Under the pieces are notes generated by a model, which made no database searches, was not told where the DNA came from, and saw only the letters and a program-made list of their open reading frames with translations. The position numbers and the translations under genes are program-made. Shown here piece after piece: positions 50,601-61,469 of a DNA stretch of 64,000 bases (positions are counted from its first letter, which is position 1; every line of letters begins with the position of its first letter). Origin of the DNA: Tragulus kanchil (taxonomy: Eukaryota > Chordata > Mammalia > Artiodactyla > Tragulidae); contig JAIOJX010000004.1 of NCBI GenBank assembly GCA_022376925.1, positions 175,675,501 through 175,739,500 of the forward strand, read 5' to 3'.

Positions 50601-52889
50601 GTCGTGTCTGGCCCTTGGTGACCCCAGGGACTGCAGCACGCCAGGCTTCTCTGTCCTTCACCATCGCCCGGAGTTTGCTCAAACTCATGCCTATCGAATC
50701 GGTGATGCCGTCCAGCCATCTCGTCCTCGGTCGTCCCCTTCTCCCGCCTTTGGTCTTTCCCAGCATCAGGGTCTTTTCCGATGACTTGCTTGGCTCAGAT
50801 CATGTCCCCATTTTTTGTGCAGGTGAGGCTGTTTCTTTTTGGTTACATTCACTAGTTTATCATTTAGATTCCATATGTGAGTGATATCCCACAGCATTTG
50901 TCTTCCTCCAGCTTATTTCACTAAGCATAATACCCCCACCCCCAAGTCCATTCATGTTGTTGCAAATGGCAAGTTTTCAATTCTTTTTATGGCTGAGTAA
51001 TATTCCGGTGTGTGTGTGTATACATTATATATATTTATATATTTGTTATATCTTCTTTATCCACTCATATGTCGACAGACACTTAGGTTGCATCCTTATT
51101 TTGGCTCTTGGGAATAATGCTGCTACGAACCTTGGAGTGCATATACATTTTTAAATTTTATACAGAGGAAATTGAAGGTCAGAAATGGAAGTAACTTGCT
51201 CAGAGCCCCTCTGGGTCCTCATGTGCTCAGACTCAGAGTGGGAAGGAGAGAGAGAGACCTGGAATTGGGGCCCTGCCCCTGTCTACACACACAGCGAGGC
51301 CCCCATGGCCTTCCAGGTCTGCCCAGGCAGGAGTGAGCCTGGACACTGTGGGAGGTGGGCCCAGCCCTCAGGTCTCCCTGACTGTGGGACACAAGGTCAG
51401 GGCTGGAGGAGCATCCACGACGACCGTCATTCATGCCGTGCTTGCTGCGTGGAATGCCCTGCCCCCTAGCCAAGTGCTCACCCTTTATGTCTCAGTTCAG
51501 ACCAGCGCCTCCTCCTGGAAGCCTTCTCTGACGTAGTCCCCAAAGATCACACACCAGCAGGGTGCCCCATAACCCTGCACTCATGTCACTCAGCATGGAC
51601 CTTGCTGGTGCTATCATCTGTCCGCCTCCACCCAGCCTGGGGCTCCTGGCTTGTGGGCTGTGTCCCAGCCCTCTTGTACCCCAGTGTCTCTCACTAGGGC
51701 TGTGGAACACAGTGGGCTGGGCCTCGTGTTTGCTTTTCCCTCCCAGTCGTGTCTGGCCCTTGGTGACCCAGGGACTGCAGCACGCCAGGCTTCTCTGTCC
51801 TTCACCATCGCCCGGAGTTTGCTCAAACTCATGCCTATCGAATCGGTGATGCCGTCCAGCCATCTCGTCCTCGGTCGTCCCCTTCTCCCGCCTTTGGTCT
51901 TTCCCAGCATCAGGGTCTTTTCCGATGACTTGCTTGGCTCAGATCATGTCCCCATTTTTTGTGCAGGTGAGGCTGTTTCTTTTTGGTTACATTCACTAGT
52001 TTATCATTTAGATTCCATATGTGAGTGATATCCCACAGCATTTGTCTTCCTCCAGCTTATTTCACTAAGCATAATCCCCCCACCCCCAAGTCCATTCATG
52101 TTGTTGCAAATGGCAAGTTTTCAATTCTTTTTATGGCTGAGTAATATTCCGGTGTGTGTGTGTATACATTATATATATTTATATATTTGTTATATCTTCT
52201 TTATCCACTCATATGTCGACAGACACTTAGGTTGCATCCTTATTTTGGCTCTTGGGAATAATGCTGCTACGAACCTTGGAGTGCATATACATTTTTAAAT
52301 TTTATACAGAGGAAATTGAAGGTCAGAAATGGAAGTAACTTGCTCAGAGCCCCTCTGGGTCCTCATGTGCTCAGACTCAGAGTGGGAAGGAGAGAGAGAG
52401 ACCTGGAATTGGGGCCCTGCCCCTGTCTACACACACAGCGAGGCCCCCATGGCCTTCCAGGTCTGCCCAGGCAGGAGTGAGCCTGGACACTGTGGGAGGT
52501 GGGCCCAGCCCTCAGGTCTCCCTGACTGTGGGACACAAGGTCAGGGCTGGAGGAGCATCCACGACGACCGTCATTCATGCCGTGCTTGCTGCGTGGAATG
52601 CCCTGCCCCCTAGCCAAGTGCTCACCCTTTATGTCTCAGTTCAGACCAGCGCCTCCTCCTGGAAGCCTTCTCTGACGTAGTCCCCAAAGATCACACACCA
52701 GCAGGGTGCCCCCATAACCCTGCACTCATGTCACTCAGCATGGACCTTGCTGGTGCTATCATCTGTCCGCCTCCACCCAGCCTGGGGGCTCCTGGCTTGT
52801 GGGCTGTGTCCCAGCCCTCTTGTACCCCCAGTGTCTCTCATAGGGCGTGGCATGGAGCTGCTGTCAGGGAAGGCCTGTGGAACACAGTG
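50601..52889. repeat. Tandem duplication 12, unit about 1145 bp x2
   Basis: 50601-51745 is repeated from 51746 (gtcgtgtctggcccttggtg); the offset is 1145, then 1144 after gaccccaggg becomes gacccaggg. Copy 1 loses about 45 bases near its end (cactagggctgtggaacaca versus tcatagggcgtggcatggag...ggcctgtggaacaca) and ends with garbled tcgtgtttgcttttccctcc. It overlaps duplication 11. Confidence 0.95.
51420..51690 (+). repeat. L2 LINE 3'-region relic (copy at 52564-52830)
   Basis: Sense L2: gtgcttgctgcgtggaatgc, cctttatgtctcagttcaga, tcctcctggaagccttctct, gacgtagtccccaaagatca, cactcatgtcactcagcatg. Confidence 0.75.
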
Positions 52890-53452
52890 GGCTGGGCCTC
52901 AGGCCAGAGGAATGGCAGGGGCCTGAACCTTGTTGGGCAGGTGCCATCCCTGGCTGACATCATGGCCCAAGGCCCCCGCTGGCCACACAGCGGCCGTGGG
53001 GTATCCTGTGCACTCGGGCCTGGGGGCGGCCGATGCACCTTTCTCGGGACCGCTTCTGAGCAGCAGACCCTGGCAGCACCCAAGACAGCAGTGCCCCCCA
53101 AGCCCTGGGGTCTCCAAGTAAAGCTGGTCACCTGCAGGCCGGCGGCCCAGCCTGGAGCTGTTCCTCACCCGAGCCTCCTGATGAAGGCGTGGCCTGGCAG
53201 TACCTGGGCCAGCACCAGGTCTGAGCCCACTTTCCAGAATTGCCGCTGAGTGCCAGCCTCGGCTTTCCCTCTCAGTGAGGCAAGCTCTTCTCTCCTCCCG
53301 GTCATCCCCCTGCTTCCCGAGTGGATCTACCGTTCTGCGCCGGCGCCACGCTGCCCCTCCTTCCCCCTCTTTTCTCTTCTCACAGGCCAAGGGAAGTGGA
53401 GGGTGTGATTGTGTATTTTAGCCAATTGTTCCCCGTGTGCCCCAGTCTCTTT
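52890..53452. other. No gene seen
   Basis: GC-rich unique DNA upstream of the regulatory cluster at 53453. No exon or repeat assigned. Confidence 0.4.
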
Positions 53453-53660
53453 GGGGTGGGGATGGGGGGGAGGGGGGAGTAAGTAAATTATATATTGAAC
53501 TCCTAACTGGAGCTGAGGCCTTGTGGTTTCCATGGCAACCAGGCTGGAAATAGCTCGGCGTGACATCAGCACGGTACAGGTATAGCCGGATCCAGCCGTT
53601 CCCCAAACAAGCTGGCAAGGGGAGCAAGGGATGTGCGGCTAATTAGCATATGCAAATCAG
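53453..53660 (+). promoter_or_regulatory. Dense regulatory cluster: G-run, X-box, homeodomain and octamer sites
   Basis: In order: a G4-type run (53453-53477, four G-tracts), gtttccatggcaac (53526-53539), one mismatch from the RFX X-box palindrome, tgacatca (53561-53568, one mismatch from CRE), taatta (53640-53645) and the exact octamer atgcaaat (53650-53657). No repeat text. It lies directly upstream of a candidate exon with a consensus donor, so it may be a promoter. TATA box not seen. Confidence 0.5.
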
Positions 53661-53709
53661 GCCTGGCAAGCAGGGTGGGGCCCGGGATGCCCCCGCAGGG
53701 CCCTGAGCC

Positions 53710-53729
53710 ATGGCCCCGGCCTCTGGCAG
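53710..53729 (+). CDS. Candidate first coding exon end, MAPASGR-type
   Basis: ATG at 53710 (gagccATGG, good Kozak with G at +4), six codons and two bases, then a consensus donor CAG|GTAAGC at 53730. The 5' UTR would begin somewhere in the regulatory cluster above. Same strand as the CpG-island exon, so it could be an alternative first exon of the same gene. No acceptor or following exon identified; the gene is not recognised. Confidence 0.3.
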
Positions 53730-53730
53730 G

Positions 53731-54149
53731 TAAGCGGGCTGGGGCTGGGGCTGGTGATGGGGTCAGGGCCCGAGCCTCGCCTGGCACATGCCCTGTGCTG
53801 GGGCTGGTAGGGGCCTCCTGTGTGGAGTCCGGGCCTGCCTGCCCCACGGGGCTCTGGGGGCGTGGCCAGCGGGCCTGCTGGGATGGGCGGGCCCTGCTAT
53901 TCCCGGGCCCTGGTGGGCTCTGGCTCCTCTTGGCTTATGGATGTCTTTGGAGCAAGATACTTAATTGGGCCCTGCTGGCGCCGCCATTTTTCTTTTCAGG
54001 TCTGTGAAGGACGGGGTCACCCTGTGCCCACTTGGCACCCCCACCTCCAGACTGTGGGAAAGGCCGTAGACCCCAAGTGCTCCACGGCTGTGTCCAGCAC
54101 CCCGTTTCCTGCCCAGACCTGATGGGGAGAAGACAGCCGAGCTTTTCAT
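53731..54149. other. Presumed intron or unique DNA
   Basis: GC-rich sequence after the donor. A cgccatttttcttttcaggt phrase (53980-54000) resembles a polypyrimidine tract plus AG acceptor followed by ctgtgaaggacggggtcacc, but no supported exon follows. Confidence 0.3.
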
Positions 54150-54290
54150 GTGTGGCTTCACGCACTCCCCATAGGTCTCTAGGCCTCTCTGAGCCTCAGT
54201 TCCCCCCTCCGTGAAACGGGGGTGTGGTTTCCCTGCCTACCACCTTGCACCGTGCTGAGGAGCTAATGAGGTGACCGGGCTGGAGGAAGG
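54150..54290 (+). repeat. MIR SINE relic
   Basis: Sense MIR: gtctctaggcctctctgagc, ctcagttcccccctccgtga, aacgggggtgtggtttccct, tgctgaggagctaatgaggt. Confidence 0.7.
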
Positions 54291-54375
54291 GTGTGGGTGA
54301 GCTCGATGGGCGTGTTTGGAGGAAGAGAAAATTTTCTGTCCTCTCAGTTCATCTCAAGGCTCTGCCCCCCACCAC

Positions 54376-54428
54376 GGACACACAGACACACAGACACACA
54401 CACACACACACACACGCACGCACGCACA
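54376..54428. repeat. (CA)n microsatellite
   Basis: Compound run: (acacag)n, then (ac) about 12 times, then (gcac) units. Likely polymorphic. Confidence 0.95.
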
Positions 54429-55599
54429 TTCTGGTGAGACTTGAGAAGTTGCAGTAAATTTCTGGGCGAGGTGAAATACTGCCACCTTCATTGTGGTGAT
54501 TTCCACACAAGGGCTCTTGGCTGAACTGCTGACATTCGAGCTGGGCGTGCTCTGTGGCTAAATGAGAAAATTTATTCATTCAGCAAATGCTGAGGGTGTG
54601 CCGGGGCGGTGAGTCAGGCCGGGCCAGCCGTGAGGAGCGCTCCGTGGGGTGGGCAGACGTGACGCCAGTGCTCCCTGGTGCTCCCTGGAACTGGGGGTCT
54701 GGGAAGGTGCTGGTGGGTGTAGGGACTGCGAGGCCTTCAGGCCAAGTCAGCGGCCCCTTGGCAGTGAAGGCGGGGGAGGCCATTCCAGGGAGGGCCGGGG
54801 CCGGGCACAGGCTCAGCAGTCAGGAGGGACGCCTACCTTTGGTTCACGTGCTGGCCCCAGAGGGATGGGAAGCCAAGGATCTTGGGTCCTGGGGGCAGTG
54901 ACAGCCCTGGATGGCACTTGAGCAGGGTGCTGATAGGATCCCATCCTGGTTTAAAAAAGAAAAGATGGGCCGAGAGGGCGGGGTGTGAGGTGGGAGTAGG
55001 CAGGGTGCATCCCCGTCGCTCTGGGAGCCCCCGTGGCCAAGAGTTGCTCCTTCCATGGGCGAAGGACCAGAACAGAGGGTCTGTCTTTGGGCCTCGGTTT
55101 CCTCATCTGGCCAGTGGGGGCAGTTAGCAGTAGGCTGTGAAAGCTGTTAGCGCAGCAGACGCGAGCCTCTGTGCATCAGGGCCCCAGGAGTGGTGGGGAG
55201 CGGTGGGCGGGAAAAGCCACAGCCCCGGGTATTTTGGAAGGAGGTCCAGCAGAGCTGGGCAGGGTGCCGATGCCTGGCTTGGACCGAGGTTTTCACGGGT
55301 TGTGTTCTGCCCTCAGGATGACGACTTTTGTGTATTTGAAGGGAGAAAATCTTGCCGGGCAACCGGGGGCTCCTGCCCGCCAGTGAGGAGGATTCCCAGC
55401 CAAGGGGTTAATCTGGGGGTCAGTCTGTGTTTCCTGAGGGGCTGCGGTGTCCCTCGGCTGGGGTGGGTGGAACAAGGGCCCCCTGAGTCCGGAGGTCTGA
55501 GCTGAGGTGGGTACCCCATGTCCTTCCAGACTTCGCACGCTCACAGGCTCAGCATTCGGGAGCCCCTGCCGGGGGTCTCCTCATCACCACCCTGACCCC
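54429..55599. other. No gene seen; old repeat traces
   Basis: The phrase at 54565-54800 (tttattcattcagcaaatgc, tgagggtgtgccgg, ctggtgggtgtagggactgc) fits the old interspersed element. 55085-55125 is a sense MIR trace (ggcctcggtttcctcatctg). Nothing else recognised. Confidence 0.4.
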
Positions 55600-55990
55600 T
55601 GAAGCCTGCGGGTCACTTTGCAGCCTCTGTCCTGTCTCTCCTCAGTGACCTTTTTGCACACAAATGTGGCCTGGTCCCTCCCATCCCAGATGCTGCCTGG
55701 GCCCCTGGCACTCGGACAGGGGATGAAATCCGAGGCCCTCCCTTTGTGTGATTCTTGTCTCCGTAGTTTGGCGCGCTTGGTACCTTCTGCCTGGACACCC
55801 CCTCTCCTCTGCCCGCCTGCCTGCCTCTGCTCCGGGTCAGGAGGGCTGGGGGGTGGGCTCAGGCCCAGGTGGGACTGTTCCTCCTGCCGTTTCCCGCTGC
55901 CAGTCTGTCCCTCCCTCTCTGGGTGAGAGCCTGGACGGCCAGACTCACTCTGGACGGCCAGACCCCGACGCCCTCCCTGTCCATTTGGCA
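55600..55990 (+). repeat. Possible L2 relic
   Basis: L2-like order: ttgcagcctctgtcctgtct, ggatgaaatccgaggccctc, ttggtaccttctgcctggac. Diverged. Confidence 0.4.
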
Positions 55991-56319
55991 GCTCTCTTCT
56001 CAAGATGCTGGTGTGGTATCGTCTGAAGCTTTCTAGAATTGTCATTTATTTGCTCATTAGTTCAGCATTCGCTGGGTACTTGCCCTGTGCCTGCATGTAC
56101 ACAAATGAATACAAAGGGGCACAAGCAGGACCCTGCCTCTCACCTAGAGGAGGCAGGGCTCCCGGGGTGTGGGGCTCCTGGGTGCGGACCCCGCTGGCTG
56201 CCCTTCCTGCCTGGGAGCTGCGGGCCGCCGGCCTGGGGAACAGCTGGGCCAGGTGCAGATGCCTGCCTGCCTGGCCGCCCGCCGACCCGCCCCGGGAGGC
56301 ATCGCTGCCTGGGATTTGA
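55991..56319. other. No gene seen
   Basis: Contains cattagttcagcattcgctg and ggtacttgccctgtgcctgc, the 5' part of an old interspersed repeat. Otherwise GC-rich. Confidence 0.4.
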
Positions 56320-56490
56320 GCTCCTCCGAGGGCTTGCATCGGCCGTGGGGAAATCACTTTCTGACAGCGGTCATCAATTTTGCTGAGAGCCCCTCGGCGC
56401 TCCAGCAGCCTGTCCCCGGCAGCGGCAGCTGGTCCGTGTCAAGCCCCTCCGTGTCCTGATGACAGAAGCGATTCGCATTAGGCATCTGCC
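56320..56490. promoter_or_regulatory. Candidate conserved non-coding element
   Basis: Repeat-free: ggaaatcactttctgacagc, ggtcatcaattttgctgaga, cctgatgacagaagcgattc and gcattaggcatctgccc, with two TGACAG (MEIS/TGIF-type) words and two ATCA-type words. Confidence 0.35.
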
Positions 56491-56621
56491 CCGGAGCACG
56501 CATCCAGGAGAGAGTGTTCTGGCCAGTTTCAGATGCGCACCGCGTCGCCTCCAAGTCTGTCTAGGTCCTTGGGTGAGTGTGGCTTCTCCCCGCATGCTGA
56601 GGTGGCCCTGTGGGGCCCCTG

Positions 56622-56815
56622 GGCTTCCCAGGTGGCTCAGGGGTAAAGAATCCGCCTGCAGGGCCGGACAGGCAGGTTCCATCCCTGGATTGGGAAGACT
56701 GGAGTTGGAAATGGCAACCCGCTCCAGTATTCTTACCCGGACAGAGGAGCTTGGTGAGCTGCAGTCTGTGGGGTCGTAAAAGAGTCGGACACAACTTCTC
56801 GACAAAGCAGCAACA
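56622..56815 (+). repeat. Bov-tA SINE
   Basis: Sense Bov-tA: ggcttcccaggtggctcagg, taaagaatccgcctgcaggg, ggttccatccctggattggg, ccgctccagtattcttaccc, gagtcggacacaacttctcg. Confidence 0.95.
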
Positions 56816-56959
56816 AGAACCAGGTGCCGTGGGGTCCTTGGCTGCGCCAGACCCGGCAAGAGCCCAGGGCCCCTCAGGAACGGCGGCCCTACTGCCCTGT
56901 TTCCTCCTCGCTGCAGACGGTGTTCAAGGTGCAGAGGGTGCTGACCCTGCCCTGGCCTG

Positions 56960-57330
56960 GGAGGGTGACCTTGTAGCGGAGAGGTCAAGGTCAGGAAGGA
57001 GGAAGAGCATTTCAGGAAGAGGGAACGGCTGTGGGTGAGACGAAGCTTGCTGTGCTCCCAGGACAGAATTCTGCCTGCGCCGCTGGGAACCTCAGGAGTT
57101 GTCCAGGGTGAGGGCCGGGGTCCTCTCAGAGCCCTGAAAGTGCCCCAGGAAGCAGGAAGAAGTCTGGCCGATGATGAAGGATACCCTGGAGAGGGGGAGG
57201 TGGTGTGGGGAGTAAACCACGAAGGGCAGCAGGATTCTGCCAGGTGGTGGTAGACCCAAGGAGGGGCCTTCCAGGAGGCAGGAGCAGCGTGAATGAGGTT
57301 CAGACGGTGGGGAGAGCGCGTGCTGAGAGG
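56960..57330. repeat. Ancient interspersed repeat (copy at 58106-58474)
   Basis: ggaagaggaagagcatttca, ggatacaccctggagagg-type text, gcagcaggattctgccaggt and gaatgaggttcagacggtgg follow the same old element. Confidence 0.4.
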
Positions 57331-57524
57331 CCCTGTGCGCGGTGGAGGGCTCCTCTCTGACTTGGGGGGAGAGAGGGTGCCATATTGGACTGGGTGATCG
57401 GAGGCCACCTGGGAAGCCTTTGGTGGCTCACCTAGCCGATCGCGTACCATCAGGCCAGGAGGTCCGGAGCACGGGTGTGGGCGTCCTGCCAAGTGCCAGG
57501 GTGTCCACCCACATCCCAGCGGCC

Positions 57525-57650
57525 GCCCCGACTCATCACAGGCCTGCCAAGTGCCAGGCCCCGGAGACGCTCCGGAACCACCTGCAGGTGGGCATTGTCA
57601 CCCGCTCTCCCAGGTGGCAAAGCTGAGGCCCGGAGAAGGGGCTTGTCCGG
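57525..57650 (-). repeat. MIR fragment (copy at 58669-58794)
   Basis: Antisense: aagtgccaggccccggagac, aggtgggcattgtcacccgc, caggtggcaaagctgaggcc, cggagaaggggcttgtcc. Confidence 0.6.
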
Positions 57651-58053
57651 GGGGCGTGTGTGGTGGTGGTGGGAGTCAGGCAGGGGAGCCTCAGCTGGGA
57701 AGCTTGCGAGAACCTGGCTTGCCCGAGCAGGCCTGGACAGGGCATGATGGCCCACCCCTGACCCCCGTGCCCTGAGCTGTGTGGATGTGCGCCCCGAGGC
57801 CTGGGCGTCGCCATGCGAGGCGCGGGTGTGCGAGGGTGGCAGCCAGGAGCCTGGCGCGTCCTGCCCTCGCCTGCAGCTCAGACACGGGAAGGGAGAGGAG
57901 ACGCTCTGTGAGCTCCCAGGCATCTGCAGCTTCCTGGCTTTTCACGGCCGGGGTGACCATCTGCCCCTTTCAGATGAGGACCCCGAGGCGCGGAGCAGCA
58001 GCAGGAGGAGTGGGGCTTCGCAGCTCCTGGGGCTGAGCTGGGGAAGCCACGGG
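57651..58053. other. No gene seen (copy at 58795-59197)
   Basis: GC-rich unique DNA. Frames of 85-157 codons occur in both copies and on both strands, with no domain. Confidence 0.45.
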
Positions 58054-59322
58054 CCCCCCGCTAGGAGTGGGGCCGCATCGAGGGTGCTGACCCTGCCCTG
58101 GCCTGGGAGGGTGACCTTGTAGCGGAGAGGTCAAGGTCAGGAAGGAGGAAGAGCATTTCAGGAAGAGGGAACGGCTGTGGGTGAGACAGCTTGCTGTGCT
58201 CCCAGGACAGAATTCTGCCTGCGCCGCTGGGAACCTCAGGAGTTGTCCAGGGTGAGGGCCGGGGTCCTCTCAGAGCCCTGAAAGTGCCCCAGGAAGCAGG
58301 AAGAAGTCTGGCCGATGATGAAGGATACCCTGGAGAGGGGGAGGTGGTGTGGGGAGTAAACCACGAAGGGCAGCAGGATTCTGCCAGGTGGTGGTAGACC
58401 CAAGGAGGGGCCTTCCAGGAGGCAGGAGCAGCGTGAATGAGGTTCAGACGGTGGGGAGAGCGCGTGCTGAGAGGCCCTGTGCGCGGTGGAGGGCTCCTCT
58501 CTGACTTGGGGGGAGAGAGGGTGCCATATTGGACTGGGTGATCGGAGGCCACCTGGGAAGCCTTTGGTGGCTCACCTAGCCGATCGCGTACCATCAGGCC
58601 AGGAGGTCCGGAGCACGGGTGTGGACGTCCTGCCAAGTGCCAGGGTGTCCACCCACATCCCAGCGGCCGCCCCGACTCATCACAGGCCTGCCAAGTGCCA
58701 GGCCCCGGAGACGCTCCGGAACCACCTGCAGGTGGGCATTGTCACCCGCTCTCCCAGGTGGCAAAGCTGAGGCCCGGAGAAGGGGCTTGTCCGGGGGGCG
58801 TGTGTGGTGGTGGTGGGAGTCAGGCAGGGGAGCCTCAGCTGGGAAGCTTGCGAGAACCTGGCTTGCCCGAGCAGGCCTGGACAGGGCATGATGGCCCACC
58901 CCTGACCCCCGTGCCCTGAGCTGTGTGGATGTGCGCCCCGAGGCCTGGGCGTCGCCATGCGAGGCGCGGGTGTGCGAGGGTGGCAGCCAGGAGCCTGGCG
59001 CGTCCTGCCCTCGCCTGCAGCTCAGACACGGGAAGGGAGAGGAGACGCTCTGTGAGCTCCCAGGCATCTGCAGCTTCCTGGCTTTTCACGGCCGGGGTGA
59101 CCATCTGCCCCTTTCAGATGAGGACCCCGAGGCGCGGAGCAGCAGCAGGAGGAGTGGGGCTTCGCAGCTCCTGGGGCTGAGCTGGGGAAGCCACGGGCTG
59201 TCTGTCCCCCGGCGCGCCCTGCGGGACGGTGATGAGGATGGTGGCGGCCGTGCACGGGGGCTGTCGTCTTGGGCTTCGATCTCGACACTTGTTTCGCCAG
59301 GTCACAGACCTTCCAGGGTCGA

Positions 59323-59545
59323 AGGCCTCCCCGGGTGGCTCAGATGGTAACGAATCAACCTACAGTGCAGGAGACCTGAGTTCAGTCCCTGGGTCGGGAA
59401 GATCCCCTGGAGAAGGGACTGATCACTCACCCCAGTCTTCTTGCCTGGAGAATGCCACGGACAGAGGAGCCTGGCGGGCCGCAGTCCGTGGGGTCAAAAA
59501 GAGCTGGACATGACTGAGTGACAAACGCACACACACACACACAAG
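59323..59545 (+). repeat. Bov-tA SINE with CA tail (copy at 60412-60635)
   Basis: Sense Bov-tA: ggcctccccgggtggctcag, tgcaggagacctgagttcag, ggaagatcccctggagaagg, gaatgccacggacagaggag, ctggacatgactgagtgaca, then (CA)n at 59527-59542. Confidence 0.95.
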
Positions 59546-60076
59546 CCCTAGTCACCTGCACCCGCCCTCACGGCCCCTTCAAGGATTCTTCTAAGATGTG
59601 GGCCCACCGGCCCTGGCTTTGTCAGACCCCCATTAATAAGGTCCGATCCAGCCAAGGGATCCGCTCTCCTGCCGCCGTGCCCATGTGAATCCCACTCCCA
59701 GCAGAGGTTGGCCAGACCAGGCAGAGCCATGGCTGCGATTGCTGACCTGGGGCCTGGCTAGCAGCCTGCTGACTGGCAGGAAACAGGGATCGTCGAGTCC
59801 TTGATGCTTTATCCCCCCGTCACTGGCTCATTCAGTCACTCACGACAGGCACCTTCTAGGCATCTGAGAGTCTCCATTTTCTCTGTGGCCTCTGCCTGGT
59901 AGAGTGCCAACTATAGCGTATATACCCTGTGAGTTACATACCATCTCTACAGGGTGACTGCAAAATCCTAGGAAGGTTTTTTCCCAACGTTCAGGGTCTC
60001 CCTCCCTTGGTCTGTGCCAGTTGGCAAAAATTTTACCATTAATGACTCATTCCTTTGGCGTAACTATTGCCCTGAT
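59546..60076. other. No gene seen (copy at 60636-61165)
   Basis: Mixed-composition DNA. A stretch with tttcccaacgttcagggtct and gtatataccctgtgagttac has no recognised family. Confidence 0.4.
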
Positions 60077-60140
60077 CCTGGTGGGCTGCTATCCATAGAG
60101 TTGCACAGAATTGGACACAACTGAAGACTTAGCATGCACA
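60077..60140 (+). repeat. Bov-tA 3' fragment (copy at 61166-61229)
   Basis: Sense 3' part: ctggtgggctgctatccata, gagttgcacagaattggaca, caactgaagacttagcatgc. Confidence 0.85.
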
Positions 60141-61300
60141 GCACTCACCTTGGCCTGTCCAGGCTCCTCTTCTGAGATGCAAACCCTTGGAGTCTCAGTA
60201 CCCTTTTCAGGAGGAGCCCCGAGGCGAGCAGCAGCAGGAGGAGTGGGGCTTCGCAGCTCCTGGGGCTGAGCTGGGGAAGCCACGGGCTGTCTGTCCCCCG
60301 GCGCGCCCTGCGGGACGGTGATGAGGATGGTGGCGGCCGTGCACGGGGGCTGTCGTCTTGGGCTTCGATCTCGACACTTGTTTCGCCAGGTCACAGACCT
60401 TCCAGGGTCGAAGGCCTCCCCGGGTGGCTCAGATGGTAACGAATCAACCTACAGTGCAGGAGACCTGAGTTCAGTCCCTGGGTCGGGAAGATCCCCTGGA
60501 GAAGGGACTGATCACTCACCCCAGTCTTCTTGCCTGGAGAATGCCACGGACAGAGGAGCCTGGCGGGCCCGCAGTCCGTGGGGTCAAAAAGAGCTGGACA
60601 TGACTGAGTGACAAACGCACACACACACACACAAGCCCTAGTCACCTGCACCCGCCCTCACGGCCCCTTCAAGGATTCTTCTAAGATGTGGGCCCACCGG
60701 CCCTGGCTTTGTCAGACCCCCATTAATAAGGTCCGATCCAGCCAAGGGATCCGCTCTCCTGCCGCCGTGCCCATGTGAATCCCACTCCCAGCAGAGGTTG
60801 GCCAGACCAGGCAGAGCCATGGCTGCGATTGCTGACCTGGGGCCTGGCTAGCAGCCTGCTGACTGGCAGGAAACAGGGATCGTCGAGTCCTTGATGCTTT
60901 ATCCCCCCGTCACTGGCTCATTCAGTCACTCACGACAGGCACCTTCTAGGCATCTGAGAGTCTCCATTTTCTCTGTGGCCTCTGCCTGGTAGAGTGCCAA
61001 CTATAGCGTATATACCCTGTGAGTTACATACCATCTCTACAGGGTGACTGCAAAATCCTAGGAAGGTTTTTTCCCAACGTTCAGGGTCTCCCTCCCTTGG
61101 TCTGTGCCAGTTGGCAAAAATTTTACCATTAATGACTCATTCCTTTGGCGTAACTATTGCCCTGATCCTGGTGGGCTGCTATCCATAGAGTTGCACAGAA
61201 TTGGACACAACTGAAGACTTAGCATGCACAGCACTCACCTTGGCCTGTCCAGGCTCCTCTTCTGAGATGCAAACCCTTGGAGTCTCAGTACCCTTTTCAG

Positions 61301-61469
61301 GGAGGAGACCCTTTTGAGTCCCAGTTTCTGGACAATCCATGTTCCTAAGAGACTGACACCATCTTGAACATACAAGGCTGTGGCTCACAGGGTCACAGGA
61401 GGAAGAGGGGAAAGAGGCAGCGTCAGGACAGGTGGCTGGTCCTGTGCACCTGCTAGGGGCCTGGAATTA
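61301..61469. other. Unique DNA
   Basis: A short stretch between duplication 14 and the BovB fragment; no feature recognised. Confidence 0.4.

Larger units (their letters stand above)
48811..50979. repeat. Tandem duplication 11, unit about 1085 bp x2
   Basis: 48811-49895 is repeated from 49896 (ctgtgttccagccactgtgt). The offset is 1085, then 1084 after aggggccag becomes agggccag, then 1083 after tccactcactg becomes tccaccactg. The join cuts an L1 fragment in mid-sequence (caagttttcaactgtgttcc versus the true caagttttcaattctttt in copy 2). Confidence 0.95.
56934..59223. repeat. Tandem duplication 13, unit about 1146 bp x2
   Basis: 56934-58079 is repeated from 58080 (gagggtgctgaccctgccct). 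The offset is 1146, then 1144 after gacgaagcttgc becomes gacagcttgc. Copy 1 ends with 58054-58079 (ccccccgctaggagtgg...) that does not match the continuation of copy 2 (ctgtctgtcccccggcg). Confidence 0.95.
59115..61300. repeat. Tandem duplication 14, unit about 1090 bp x2
   Basis: 59115-60210 is repeated from 60211. Copy 2's start is altered (ggagccccgaggcgagcagc versus gaccccgaggcgcggagcag), and a C is added at 60570 (gcgggcccgc versus gcgggccgc). Its first bases overlap copy 2 of duplication 13. Confidence 0.93.

Noticed and set aside
53980..54003. Splice acceptor after the candidate exon at 53710
   Set aside because: A pyrimidine tract with CAG is present, but the intron would be only about 270 bp and no supported coding exon or donor follows.
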